From Sulfitobacter sp. W027 (GTDB taxonomy: Bacteria > Pseudomonadota > Alphaproteobacteria > Rhodobacterales > Rhodobacteraceae): a stretch of 64,000 bases of DNA. The DNA is taken from the NCBI RefSeq assembly GCF_025143985.1, contig NZ_CP083564.1, forward strand, positions 3,298,281 through 3,362,280, read 5' to 3'. The notes under the pieces were generated by a model, which worked only from the letters and a program-made list of their open reading frames with translations, did not search any database and had not been told where the DNA came from. Below, one piece after another: positions 57,007-64,000 of the stretch (position 1 is the first letter of the stretch; the number at the start of each line of letters is the position of its first letter). The translations under genes were made by a program, and so were the position numbers.

Positions 57007-57073
57007 ATAGCGGAAGCTATTCCGGAATAGAGGATTTCTTGAATAGCGGATTTTTTCCGATATACCGGATATC
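57007..57073 (-). promoter_or_regulatory. kbl leader: palindrome and tandem 16-mer, candidate operator
   Basis: CTATTCCGGAATAG (57017-57030) is a perfect 14-bp palindrome. GAATAGAGGATTTCTT (57025-57040) and GAATAGCGGATTTTTT (57041-57056) are adjacent 16-base copies differing at two positions. ATAGCGGA also occurs at 57007-57014, and GATATACCGGATATC (57059-57073) is nearly palindromic. All lie 29-95 bases upstream of the kbl ATG. The protein encoded just upstream is the likely binder; this is inference. Confidence 0.55.
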
Positions 57074-57638
57074 AGGCGTCCTGCACGACCAAGAAGGCCC
57101 GTACCGGTCCCGCCGTGGCGCGGATGGCGTGGGGTACATCGGCAGCATAACGGGCGGTGTCTCCGGCCTGCAATTGCTCGGTCCCCGCGCCGCTTGTGAC
57201 CTCGACAGCACCTTCAAAGACGCTCAGATGCTCACGGGCACCACGGGTATGCGGGGCGCTGTCCAACATGCCGCCCTCGGCGATGAGCAGCTCATACACC
57301 TCATGATGCCCGGCTTCTTCGGGCGGAGATAGGATGCGGATGCGACAGCCGGAGCCAAGATTGTTGATCGTCGGCACCGCAGCACTGCGCAGCACTTCGA
57401 TCTGCGCTTCGGTTGGCGCGCCATCTAAAAGCCCCGCGAAATCCACCTGCAAGGCCCGGGTCAGGTTCCACAGCGTGGCGATGGTCGGGCTCGATTCCCC
57501 GCGCTCAATCTGGCTCACCATAGAGCGTGACACGCCCGATAGCTTGGCCACGGCATCAAGCGACAGCCCCTGCCCCTGCCGCGCTTCTTTCAGGCGGGCG
57601 GGCAGTTGCGTCAGGATCTTGTCATTATTTTCCGTCAT
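57072..57638 (-). CDS. XRE-cupin regulator, probably of kbl-tdh
   Basis: A 188-residue regulator. The N-terminal HTH_3 domain (ARLKEARQGQGLSLDAVAKLSGVSRSMVSQIERGESSPTIATLWNLTRAL) is followed by a C-terminal cupin region (ELLIAEGGMLDSAPHTRGAREHLSVFEGAVEV and GDTARYAADVPHAI). I start at the ATG at 57638 (MTENNDKIL). It lies 93 bases upstream of kbl on the same strand, with the repeat-rich leader between them, so it probably controls threonine degradation. A longer open frame upstream is not supported. Confidence 0.87.
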   Translation of the reverse strand: MTENNDKILTQLPARLKEARQGQGLSLDAVAKLSGVSRSMVSQIERGESSPTIATLWNLTRALQVDFAGLLDGAPTEAQIEVLRSAAVPTINNLGSGCRIRILSPPEEAGHHEVYELLIAEGGMLDSAPHTRGAREHLSVFEGAVEVTSGAGTEQLQAGDTARYAADVPHAIRATAGPVRAFLVVQDA

Positions 57639-57753
57639 GGCGGATATGTCGCGCGGCGCACTGCCCCTGTCAAGCGGCGCTTTGACGGGACGTTTCGCCT
57701 GACAATGGGTCATCTCCGCCTCATAGTGCCGCCAACGGATAGAGGAGAGCTTC

Positions 57754-58935
57754 ATGTCAAACGATATCGTCATCTTGGGCGGCGCCCGCACCGCCATTGG
57801 TACTTTCGGCGGCAGCCTGGCCGCGACCCCGCCAACCACCCTGGGCAGCATCGTGGCCCGCGCCGCGATGGAGCGGGCGGGCGTTGACCCGGCGCAGATC
57901 GGCCATGTGGTTTTCGGCAATGTCATCAACACCGAGCCGCGCGACATGTACCTCAGCCGCGTCGCCGCGCGGGAGGCGGGTGTGCCTGATGAAGTGCCTG
58001 CGATGAACGTGAACCGCCTATGCGGTTCCGGCGTACAGGCGCTGGTCTCGGCCACCCAAAGCCTCATGCTCGGCGACGCGGATTTCGCCCTTGCCGGGGG
58101 TGCCGAGAGCATGTCCCGCGCGCCCTATATCCTGCCCGACGCCCGCTGGGGCCAGAAGATGGGCGATGCGCGTAGCCTAGATATGCTGCTTGGCACGCTC
58201 AACTGCCCCTTTGGCACCGGCCACATGGGGGTCACGGCAGAGAATGTGGCGGATGAGCATAGCATCACGCGCGAGCAGATGGATGATTTCGCCCTGCAAA
58301 GCCAAGAGCGTGCAGCAGCGGCCATCGCGGCGGGGCATTTCACGGATCAGATCGTGCCGTTCGACGTAAAGGTCAAGCGGGACATGGTGCCGTTCGACAC
58401 CGACGAACACCCCAAGGCGACCACCGCCGAAGCGCTGGCCGGGCTGCGTCCGGTGTTCCAGAAAGATGGACGTGTCACCGCCGGTAATGCCAGCGGCATC
58501 AATGACGGTGCGGGAGCACTGGTGCTGGCCCGCGCCGAAGCGGCTGAGGCCGCTGGGTTGAAACCCCGTGCGCGCATTATAGGCTACGCCCATGCTGGTG
58601 TGCGGCCTGAGGTGATGGGCATCGGGCCGATCCCTGCCGTGCAGAACCTTCTGAAACGCACCGGGCTGAAAGCCAGCGACTTCGACGTGATCGAAAGCAA
58701 CGAAGCCTTTGCCAGCCAAGCGCTGGCGGTGAGCAAAGAGCTGGGCTTTGATCCTGCGAAGGTGAACCCCAACGGTGGGGCGATTGCGCTTGGCCATCCG
58801 GTCGGCGCGACGGGGGCGATCATCACCGTAAAGGCGCTTTATGAGCTGGAGCGGATCGGCGGCAAGCGCGCGTTGATCACCATGTGCATCGGTGGCGGTC
58901 AGGGCATCGCGATGGCAATCGAACGCATCACTTAA
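57754..58935 (+). CDS. Acetyl-CoA C-acetyltransferase
   Basis: A 393-residue thiolase. It has the acylated Cys in MNVNRLCGSGVQALVSA, GGAESMSRAPYI, the His of NPNGGAIALGHPVGATGA and the second active-site Cys in ITMCIGGGQGIAMAIE. It condenses two acetyl-CoA (PhaA/AtoB direction) or cleaves acetoacetyl-CoA. No phaB or atoDA is adjacent, so the pathway is not fixed and no symbol is given. GAGGAGAG precedes the ATG. It is divergent from the XRE-cupin regulator. Confidence 0.92.
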   Translation: MSNDIVILGGARTAIGTFGGSLAATPPTTLGSIVARAAMERAGVDPAQIGHVVFGNVINTEPRDMYLSRVAAREAGVPDEVPAMNVNRLCGSGVQALVSATQSLMLGDADFALAGGAESMSRAPYILPDARWGQKMGDARSLDMLLGTLNCPFGTGHMGVTAENVADEHSITREQMDDFALQSQERAAAAIAAGHFTDQIVPFDVKVKRDMVPFDTDEHPKATTAEALAGLRPVFQKDGRVTAGNASGINDGAGALVLARAEAAEAAGLKPRARIIGYAHAGVRPEVMGIGPIPAVQNLLKRTGLKASDFDVIESNEAFASQALAVSKELGFDPAKVNPNGGAIALGHPVGATGAIITVKALYELERIGGKRALITMCIGGGQGIAMAIERIT

Positions 58936-58943
58936 ACCAAGGC

Positions 58944-58959
58944 GGGGCCCCATGGCCCC
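58944..58959. terminator. Short hairpin between convergent thiolase and ubiB
   Basis: GGGGCC (58944-58949) and GGCCCC (58954-58959) pair over 6 bp with the loop CCAT, in the 29-base gap between the convergent thiolase and ubiB genes. There is no T-run; a weak terminator at best. Confidence 0.4.
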
Positions 58960-58964
58960 CTACC

Positions 58965-60497
58965 CTATAGAAGCGCGTCAATCAGCGCGATGGTGGTGGC
59001 CCCGGCCATGCCGGACATCACCGCAGTCGCCGCGATATAGCGCCAGAAACGGGGGCGGCGCTGCGGCTGCTCTTCAGCTTGACGGTTCAGCGCCTGTTCG
59101 ACCAGCCCCGGCAGGCGCGGGCCAAAGCGGGCCATGACCATCGCCGTATCGCGCAGGTCCGAGAGCATGGCGCGGGGACCGAGCGATTTGGTGATATAGT
59201 CGGTCACAATCGGGCTGGCGACTTCCCAGATGTTGATATGCGGGTTGAGCGAGCGGGCGACCCCTTCGACCACGACCATGGTGCGTTGCAGCAAGATCAG
59301 CTCGGTCCGGGTTTCCATGCCGAAACGCTCGGTCACCTCAAAAAGGTAGGTCAGCAACCGGGCCATGGAGATGCGGGTGGCGTCCATGCCAAAGATCGGC
59401 TCGCCTACCGCACGCAGGGCGCGGGCGAATTCATCGACGTCCTTGTCGGCGGGCACATATCCCGCCTCGAAATGCACCTTCGCCACACGCAGATAATCGC
59501 GCCGGATGAAGCCATAGAGAATTTCTGCATAAACCCGGCGGGTGTAGCTGTCGATATGGCCCATGATGCCGAAGTCATAAGCGATGATATCGCCATTGGC
59601 CGCAACCTTGAGGTTGCCTTGGTGCATGTCCGCGTGGAAATAACCGTCGCGCAGGGCGTGTTGCAAGAAGAGTTGCAGCACCCGCTCTGAGAGCGCCACA
59701 CGGTCATGCCCAGCAGCGTCGATTGCAGCGTTATCGCCCAGCGGCACGCCATCGGCCCAGCCCAGCGTCATCACCCGACGGCCCGAATAGTTCCATTTGA
59801 TCTCGGGCAGTTGGAAACCGGTATCTTCTTTGGTGTTGGCCGCAAATTCAGAGGCGGCCGAGCTTTCCAGCCGCAGGTCCAGTTCCCCGCGCACCACACC
59901 GTCGAAATGCTCAATCACCTCCGTTGGGCGCAAACGGCGCGAACCGGGCGAGAAGATTTCAGCCATGCGGGCAGCGAGGTAGAAGGCGTCGATGTCCTTG
60001 CGGAAGGCTTTTTCAATGCCGGGGCGCAGGACTTTGACAGCGACTTCTTCGCCCGTTTCGGCCAGCCGCGCGTGATGCACCTGCGCGATGGAGGCGGCTG
60101 CGACGGGTTCGCTGAACTCTGAGAATATCGTGCTGACCGGCTGGCCAAGCTCCTGCTCCACCGAGCGGCGGGCCAGCGCGGTGTCAAAGGGCGGCAGCTT
60201 GTCTTGCAAGACACGCAGTTGCACGGCCAGTTCATCGCCCACCACGTCGGGCCGGGTGGACAGCACCTGTCCGAACTTAATGTAGGCGGGGCCAAGTGCC
60301 GTCAGCGCGCGTGTCGCGGGCGGCATGGTCGGGTCACCTTTGTAGCCCAGCCATTTGAACGGCAGGCCAAGCGTACGGGCCACGAAACGCAGCGGCGCGG
60401 GCGCGTCGAAGGCATCAAGCACCACATTCATCGCACCAGTGCGTTCGAGCGTCGCCCCGGTGCGGATCAACCGCCAAATATTGTGAGGTCCGCGCAT
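58965..60497 (-). CDS. ubiB: Ubiquinone biosynthesis kinase-like protein
   Basis: A 510-residue ABC1/ADCK-family protein needed for ubiquinone synthesis. It has the KxGQ motif in AYIKFGQVLSTRPDV, ExD-like QELGQP region, VAVKVLRPGIEKAF, and the catalytic-type HADMHQGNLKVAANGDIIAYDFGIMG. Two C-terminal membrane segments (FWRYIAATAVMSGMAG, TTIALIDALL) match the usual anchoring. It starts directly at the ubiE stop (TGATG-type 1-base overlap), so the two are cotranscribed. Confidence 0.95.
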   Translation of the reverse strand: MRGPHNIWRLIRTGATLERTGAMNVVLDAFDAPAPLRFVARTLGLPFKWLGYKGDPTMPPATRALTALGPAYIKFGQVLSTRPDVVGDELAVQLRVLQDKLPPFDTALARRSVEQELGQPVSTIFSEFSEPVAAASIAQVHHARLAETGEEVAVKVLRPGIEKAFRKDIDAFYLAARMAEIFSPGSRRLRPTEVIEHFDGVVRGELDLRLESSAASEFAANTKEDTGFQLPEIKWNYSGRRVMTLGWADGVPLGDNAAIDAAGHDRVALSERVLQLFLQHALRDGYFHADMHQGNLKVAANGDIIAYDFGIMGHIDSYTRRVYAEILYGFIRRDYLRVAKVHFEAGYVPADKDVDEFARALRAVGEPIFGMDATRISMARLLTYLFEVTERFGMETRTELILLQRTMVVVEGVARSLNPHINIWEVASPIVTDYITKSLGPRAMLSDLRDTAMVMARFGPRLPGLVEQALNRQAEEQPQRRPRFWRYIAATAVMSGMAGATTIALIDALL

Positions 60498-61249
60498 CAG
60501 ATTTTCCAGCCGGAGTGCAGCGCCGCGATGCCCATTGTCAGGTTGCGGTACTTGGCCTGACCAAAGCCCGCCGCCCGCACCATCGACAGGAAGGTCTCCT
60601 GATCGGGGAAGTTACGGATCGATTCGACCAGATACTGATAGCTATCGCGGTCACCTGCGATAGCTTGGCCCATGCGCGGGATCACATTGAAGCTGTAGAG
60701 ATCATAGGCTTTCTGCATCGCCGGGTTGGGCAATTGGCTGAATTCCAGCACCATCAGGCGCCCGCCGGGGCGCAACACGCGGTAAGCCTCGTTCAGCGCT
60801 TCTTGGGGGCGGGTCACGTTACGAATGCCAAAGCTGATCGTGTAGACGTCGAATGTATTGTCAGGGAACGGCAGCGCCATAGCGTCGCCCACAACCCAGT
60901 CGAGACTGCCGCTCAGGCTGTCGGCCTCGGCGCGTTTGCGGCCTTCGACGAGCATCGGCTCGGTCAAGTCAAGCACCGTCGCATGACCGTGGCCCGCGCG
61001 GCCCAGAAATTTGAAAGACACATCGCCCGTGCCCCCTGCCACATCGAGCAACTTCTGACCGGGACGCGGGGCGAGCCAATCCATCATCGCTTCTTTCCAG
61101 ACGCGGTGGATCCCCATGCTCATCACATCGTTCATGATGTCATATTTGCTGGCGACGGAGTTGAACACACCCTGCACGCGACCTGCTTTTTCATGCTCGG
61201 GCACGGTCTCGAACCCGAAATGGGTGGTTTTGTCGGCGTCCTGGGTCAT
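60497..61249 (-). CDS. ubiE: Ubiquinone/menaquinone C-methyltransferase
   Basis: A 250-residue SAM methyltransferase for C2 methylation in ubiquinone synthesis. It has [24 protein letters not shown], the SAM-binding [16 protein letters not shown], and [32 protein letters not shown], the two UbiE signatures. It is first in ubiE-ubiB and divergent from mutM by 100 bases. Confidence 0.96.
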   Translation of the reverse strand: MTQDADKTTHFGFETVPEHEKAGRVQGVFNSVASKYDIMNDVMSMGIHRVWKEAMMDWLAPRPGQKLLDVAGGTGDVSFKFLGRAGHGHATVLDLTEPMLVEGRKRAEADSLSGSLDWVVGDAMALPFPDNTFDVYTISFGIRNVTRPQEALNEAYRVLRPGGRLMVLEFSQLPNPAMQKAYDLYSFNVIPRMGQAIAGDRDSYQYLVESIRNFPDQETFLSMVRAAGFGQAKYRNLTMGIAALHSGWKI

Positions 61250-61349
61250 CTGCTCTTGCGATCCTCTGGTTCAGTCCCTTGTTATAGGGTGCCGTAGGCT
61301 GGGGACAATGCGTGCCTTTTGTCACAGGCAAGCCAGAGGGGAAACCGAG

Positions 61350-62201
61350 ATGCCGGAACTGCCAGAGGTCGAAACCGTCCGCCGGGGGCTGGCCCCCGCG
61401 ATGGAGGGCCAAGTGATCGCCCGCGCCGAGGTCAATCGCCCCGACCTGCGCTGGCCCTTCCCCGAGCGGATGGCCGACCGGCTGACCGGGCAGCGCGTCG
61501 GCCTGCTGCGGCGGCGGTCGAAATACATCCTCGCCGATCTGGCGAGCGGGGAATCGCTGCTGGTGCATCTGGGCATGTCCGGGCGGATGCTGGTCTCGGG
61601 CGACCCACTGGGGCAATTTCAGCACAACCACCCCGCGCCCGAGAAACATGACCATGTCGTGTTGCATATGGGTAACGGTGCGCGGATCACCTTTAACGAC
61701 CCGCGCCGCTTTGGGGCGATGGACCTGCTGAACACCGCGAGCGCTGAGGCGCATAAGCTGCTTGCCTCGCTCGGGCCGGAGCCTCTGGGCAACGACTTTC
61801 ACGAAGCGCATCTGGTGACCGCACTGAAGGGACGCAACATGCCGATCAAATCGGCGCTGCTGGATCAACGAATCGTGGCCGGTTTGGGAAATATCTATGT
61901 CTGCGAAGCGCTTTACCGGGCGGGCATTCATCCGGCGCGCAAGGCCAGGCAGATCTCTGCAAGCCGCATTGCCGGGCTGGTGCCGATCATCCGTGGGGTG
62001 CTGGCCGCTGCGATCACAGCGGGGGGATCGTCGCTGAAAGACTTCCGCCAAGCCCACGGCGAATTGGGCTACTTCCAACATAGCTTTGATGTCTATGGCC
62101 GGGAGGGCGAACCCTGTCGCAGACCGGGCTGTGATGGCACCATTGGCCGCATTGTTCAGAGCGGGCGGTCTTCCTTCTATTGCCCGCGTTGCCAAAGATA
62201 A
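61350..62201 (+). CDS. mutM: Formamidopyrimidine-DNA glycosylase
   Basis: A 283-residue base-excision repair glycosylase removing 8-oxoguanine and FaPy lesions. The N terminus [13 protein letters not shown] carries the catalytic Pro and Glu. It also has [31 protein letters not shown] and the C-terminal zinc finger [19 protein letters not shown], with YCPRCQR supplying the last Cys pair. The ATG at 61350 is fixed because the next residue must be Pro. It lies between divergent ubiE and the enoyl-CoA hydratase gene. Confidence 0.96.
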   Translation: MPELPEVETVRRGLAPAMEGQVIARAEVNRPDLRWPFPERMADRLTGQRVGLLRRRSKYILADLASGESLLVHLGMSGRMLVSGDPLGQFQHNHPAPEKHDHVVLHMGNGARITFNDPRRFGAMDLLNTASAEAHKLLASLGPEPLGNDFHEAHLVTALKGRNMPIKSALLDQRIVAGLGNIYVCEALYRAGIHPARKARQISASRIAGLVPIIRGVLAAAITAGGSSLKDFRQAHGELGYFQHSFDVYGREGEPCRRPGCDGTIGRIVQSGRSSFYCPRCQR

Positions 62202-62265
62202 CTTGAAACATGGTTGCCGCGTGGTATGCACATTCCCCTGAGCGCAACAACAAAGAGCATTCTTG

Positions 62266-63042
62266 ATGGCTTACGAAACGATCACCGTGGACGTGGACAA
62301 CCATGTGGCCCTGATCACCCTCAACCGCCCGGATGCGCTTAATGCGCTCAACGACGCGTTGCTGGGTGAGTTGGCCAAAGCGCTGAAGGGCGCGCAGGAA
62401 AACGACAAGGTGCGCTGCATCGTCATTACCGGCTCGGAAAAGGCATTCGCTGCCGGGGCCGACATCGCAATGATGCGCGAGAAAAGCTTTGTCGACGTCT
62501 TCATGGGCGATCTCTTCACCCCCGAAACCGATCAGATTCTGCGCATCCGCAAGCCGATCATCGCGGCGGTGTCGGGCTATGCCTTGGGCGGTGGCTGCGA
62601 ATTGGCGATGATGTGCGATTTTATCATCTGCTCGGAAAGCGCCAAGTTCGGCCAGCCCGAGATTAACCTTGGTGTTGTGGCAGGCATCGGCGGCACCCAG
62701 CGTCTGACGCGTTTGGTGGGCAAGTCCAAGGCGATGGACATGAACCTGACAGGTCGCTTCATGGACGCCGAAGAAGCAGAACGTTCGGGCCTCGTCTCCC
62801 GCGTTGTGCCGGTGAAAAAGTTGATGGAAGAAGCCATGGCCGCCGCAGGCAAGATCGCCGAGAAATCCATGATCTCTGCCACCGTGGTCAAGGAATGCGT
62901 GAACCGCGCCTATGAGGTGCCGCTGAGCGAAGGCCTTCTGTTTGAACGCCGCATGTTCCATTCGCTGTTCAACACCGAAGACCAGAAAGAGGGCATGTCG
63001 GCCTTTCTTGAAAAGCGCGAAGCGCAGTTCCGCGACAAGTAA
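62266..63042 (+). CDS. Enoyl-CoA hydratase
   Basis: A 258-residue crotonase-fold enzyme. The CoA/oxyanion-hole segments are EKAFAAGADIAMM and GYALGGGCELAMMCDFIICSE, and the catalytic Glu pair is in GQPEINLGVVAGIGGTQRL. Length and motifs fit the short-chain enoyl-CoA hydratase of fatty acid or butanoate metabolism. I start at the ATG at 62266 (MAYETITVD). It lies 64 bases after mutM and upstream of rpsT. Confidence 0.92.
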   Translation: MAYETITVDVDNHVALITLNRPDALNALNDALLGELAKALKGAQENDKVRCIVITGSEKAFAAGADIAMMREKSFVDVFMGDLFTPETDQILRIRKPIIAAVSGYALGGGCELAMMCDFIICSESAKFGQPEINLGVVAGIGGTQRLTRLVGKSKAMDMNLTGRFMDAEEAERSGLVSRVVPVKKLMEEAMAAAGKIAEKSMISATVVKECVNRAYEVPLSEGLLFERRMFHSLFNTEDQKEGMSAFLEKREAQFRDK

Positions 63043-63216
63043 GCGATTCCAGTGGCGCGGCTTGCATTGCCGCGCCTGCTGTCTTATAGGCAGCCCCAAT
63101 ACATGCGCGTGCAGCCCGCTCTGGCTAGAATCACCTGCCCTTTTGGGGCCCGGATTTCCGGTAGGGTTGGCGTCACGCATTGCAACGCAACGAAATGAAC
63201 CCGAAGGCTGATACTC

Positions 63217-63480
63217 ATGGCAAATACAACACAATCCGCAAAGCGCGCACGTCAGAACGAGAAGCGTTTTGCGATCAACAAAGCCCGTCGTTCGCGCATC
63301 CGCACCTACCTGCGCAAGGTCGAAGAGGCGATTGCGTCTGGCGATAAAGAAGCGGCAACAGCCGCTCTGAAAGCTGCCCAGCCCGAACTGATGCGCGGCG
63401 TCACCAAAGGCGTTTTCCACAAGAATACCGCATCGCGCAAAATGTCGCGCCTTGCTGCACGGGTCAAAGTACTGGGTTAA
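63217..63480 (+). CDS. rpsT: 30S ribosomal protein S20
   Basis: An 87-residue basic protein that binds 16S rRNA early in 30S assembly. It begins [38 protein letters not shown] and contains [23 protein letters not shown], full S20 hallmarks. It has its own 175-base upstream region (63043-63216) without another gene and is followed by a strong terminator. In related genomes rpsT lies next to dnaA. Confidence 0.98.
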   Translation: MANTTQSAKRARQNEKRFAINKARRSRIRTYLRKVEEAIASGDKEAATAALKAAQPELMRGVTKGVFHKNTASRKMSRLAARVKVLG

Positions 63481-63514
63481 GCTGGCACCACAGCCAACCT
63501 ACTGAAAGACAAGA

Positions 63515-63539
63515 GGCGCCGCATTGCGGCGCCTTTTTT
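63515..63539 (+). terminator. Rho-independent terminator of rpsT
   Basis: GGCGCCGC (63515-63522) and GCGGCGCC (63526-63533) form an 8-bp stem with the loop ATT, followed by six T. It begins 35 bases after the rpsT stop. A clear intrinsic terminator. Confidence 0.94.
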
Positions 63540-64000
63540 CGTGCAAGTGCAGCGGGAAAACCACGGCGGAGATTCTTTTTAGACAATACATGAGTCAAGA
63601 TGGAAGATATGTTGAAGCGGACCTGAAACACTTGCTACCAAAGGTCCAGCGATTCATTTCGCTTGGGGGGACAGGCCCTGAACGCGGCGTCAGCCAACTG
63701 GCAGAATGCCAACTTCGGGGGGGTGCAAGTGACCGGTAAGAAACGGTTTCGCGCACCGTCGTGAATGCTGCTGCCAGCACGTTTACCCTGTCGATGAGAA
63801 CACGAACGGTTCGTTCAGCGCTTCTTGCGCCGGTTTACGGTGCAGCGGGCTAATGGGCAGGCCATTCTTTAAAAGTCCGAAGGACACAGGTCGGTCATCC
63901 GCGTGGGACCGGGTGGATGACCTGTTGCCGGGTGAAACGAAAATATGGGCCGGGATCCACTCGGCCTTTGTGCGATAAGCAAAGCGGGACGTTAGGCACG
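63540..64000. other. Intergenic stretch at the window end, no supported gene
   Basis: I see no convincing coding frame, tRNA or TTATNCACA-type DnaA box in these 461 bases. GGTCATCC (63893-63900) and GGATGACC (63915-63922) form an 8-bp inverted repeat with a 14-base loop. A 71-codon open frame from 63524 begins inside the rpsT terminator and lacks a ribosome site. The position after rpsT suggests an upstream region of dnaA, but dnaA itself is not in view. Confidence 0.6.

Noticed and set aside
63524..63739. A 71-codon frame after rpsT
   Set aside because: It begins inside the rpsT terminator loop, has no ribosome site and an unremarkable composition.

Overview
The window is about 64 kb of a roughly 60% G+C bacterial chromosome, densely packed with long overlapping operons. 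The gene content points to the Roseobacter group of the Alphaproteobacteria (Rhodobacteraceae; a Sulfitobacter-like marine organism would fit): TRAP and peptide-type ABC importers, an alphaproteobacterial SerC-SerA pair, ectoine catabolism of the EnuR/Ueh/Eut type, and a ubiB-ubiE / mutM / enoyl-CoA hydratase / rpsT block. No rRNA, tRNA, CRISPR array, prophage or insertion sequence was seen.

Layout. 1-2.6 kb: lysine genes dapE (cut by the window edge) and dapD with two small proteins between them. 2.8-6.3 kb: a LOG-family phosphoribohydrolase, a nitronate monooxygenase-like FMN protein and a GMC oxidoreductase. 6.6-13.4 kb: a signalling cluster (CHASE hybrid kinase, second PAS kinase, single-domain receiver, receiver plus degenerate GGDEF protein, Hpt protein) with no DNA-binding output. 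13.7-25.3 kb: an ectoine uptake and degradation cluster: atf, ssd and asnC leftward; enuR, uehABC, usp, eutA, eutD and eutE rightward. 25.3-32.6 kb: a Dpp-type peptide ABC operon containing an M24 peptidase, headed by an XRE-cupin regulator. 32.8-38.6 kb: a second Dpp-type operon ending in a metallophosphoesterase. 38.9-41.2 kb: a DAO-type FAD oxidoreductase and rlmN. 41.2-45.7 kb: ectoine biosynthesis, ectR / ectABC-ask_ect. 46-52 kb: an IalB-family protein, an asparaginase, a YCII protein and the serine pathway serB / serC-serA. 52-57.7 kb: a small haem-copper-oxidase-like membrane protein, a cupin, a LysR regulator, a PPP-type phosphatase and threonine degradation kbl-tdh with an XRE-cupin regulator. 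57.7-63.5 kb: acetyl-CoA acetyltransferase, ubiB-ubiE, mutM, enoyl-CoA hydratase and rpsT. The last ~460 bases hold no gene I can support; by analogy with related genomes they probably lead toward dnaA.

How the genes work together. The main feature is that both halves of ectoine metabolism sit within 32 kb. EctR/EctABC/Ask_Ect make ectoine from aspartate, while UehABC imports it and EutD, EutE, Atf and Ssd return it to aspartate under EnuR and AsnC. The 5-hydroxyectoine branch looks eroded: no ectD is present in the window, and eutB and eutC are missing from between eutA and eutD although eutA is intact. An imperfect 36-bp palindrome overlaps the enuR start, and two matching half-sites flank a good -35 box before uehA, giving a plausible EnuR operator set. 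The ect promoter carries three repeats of a TAG-n5-CGAAAC element. The kbl-tdh leader carries a tandem 16-mer and a 14-bp palindrome, likely the target of the XRE-cupin protein encoded just upstream.
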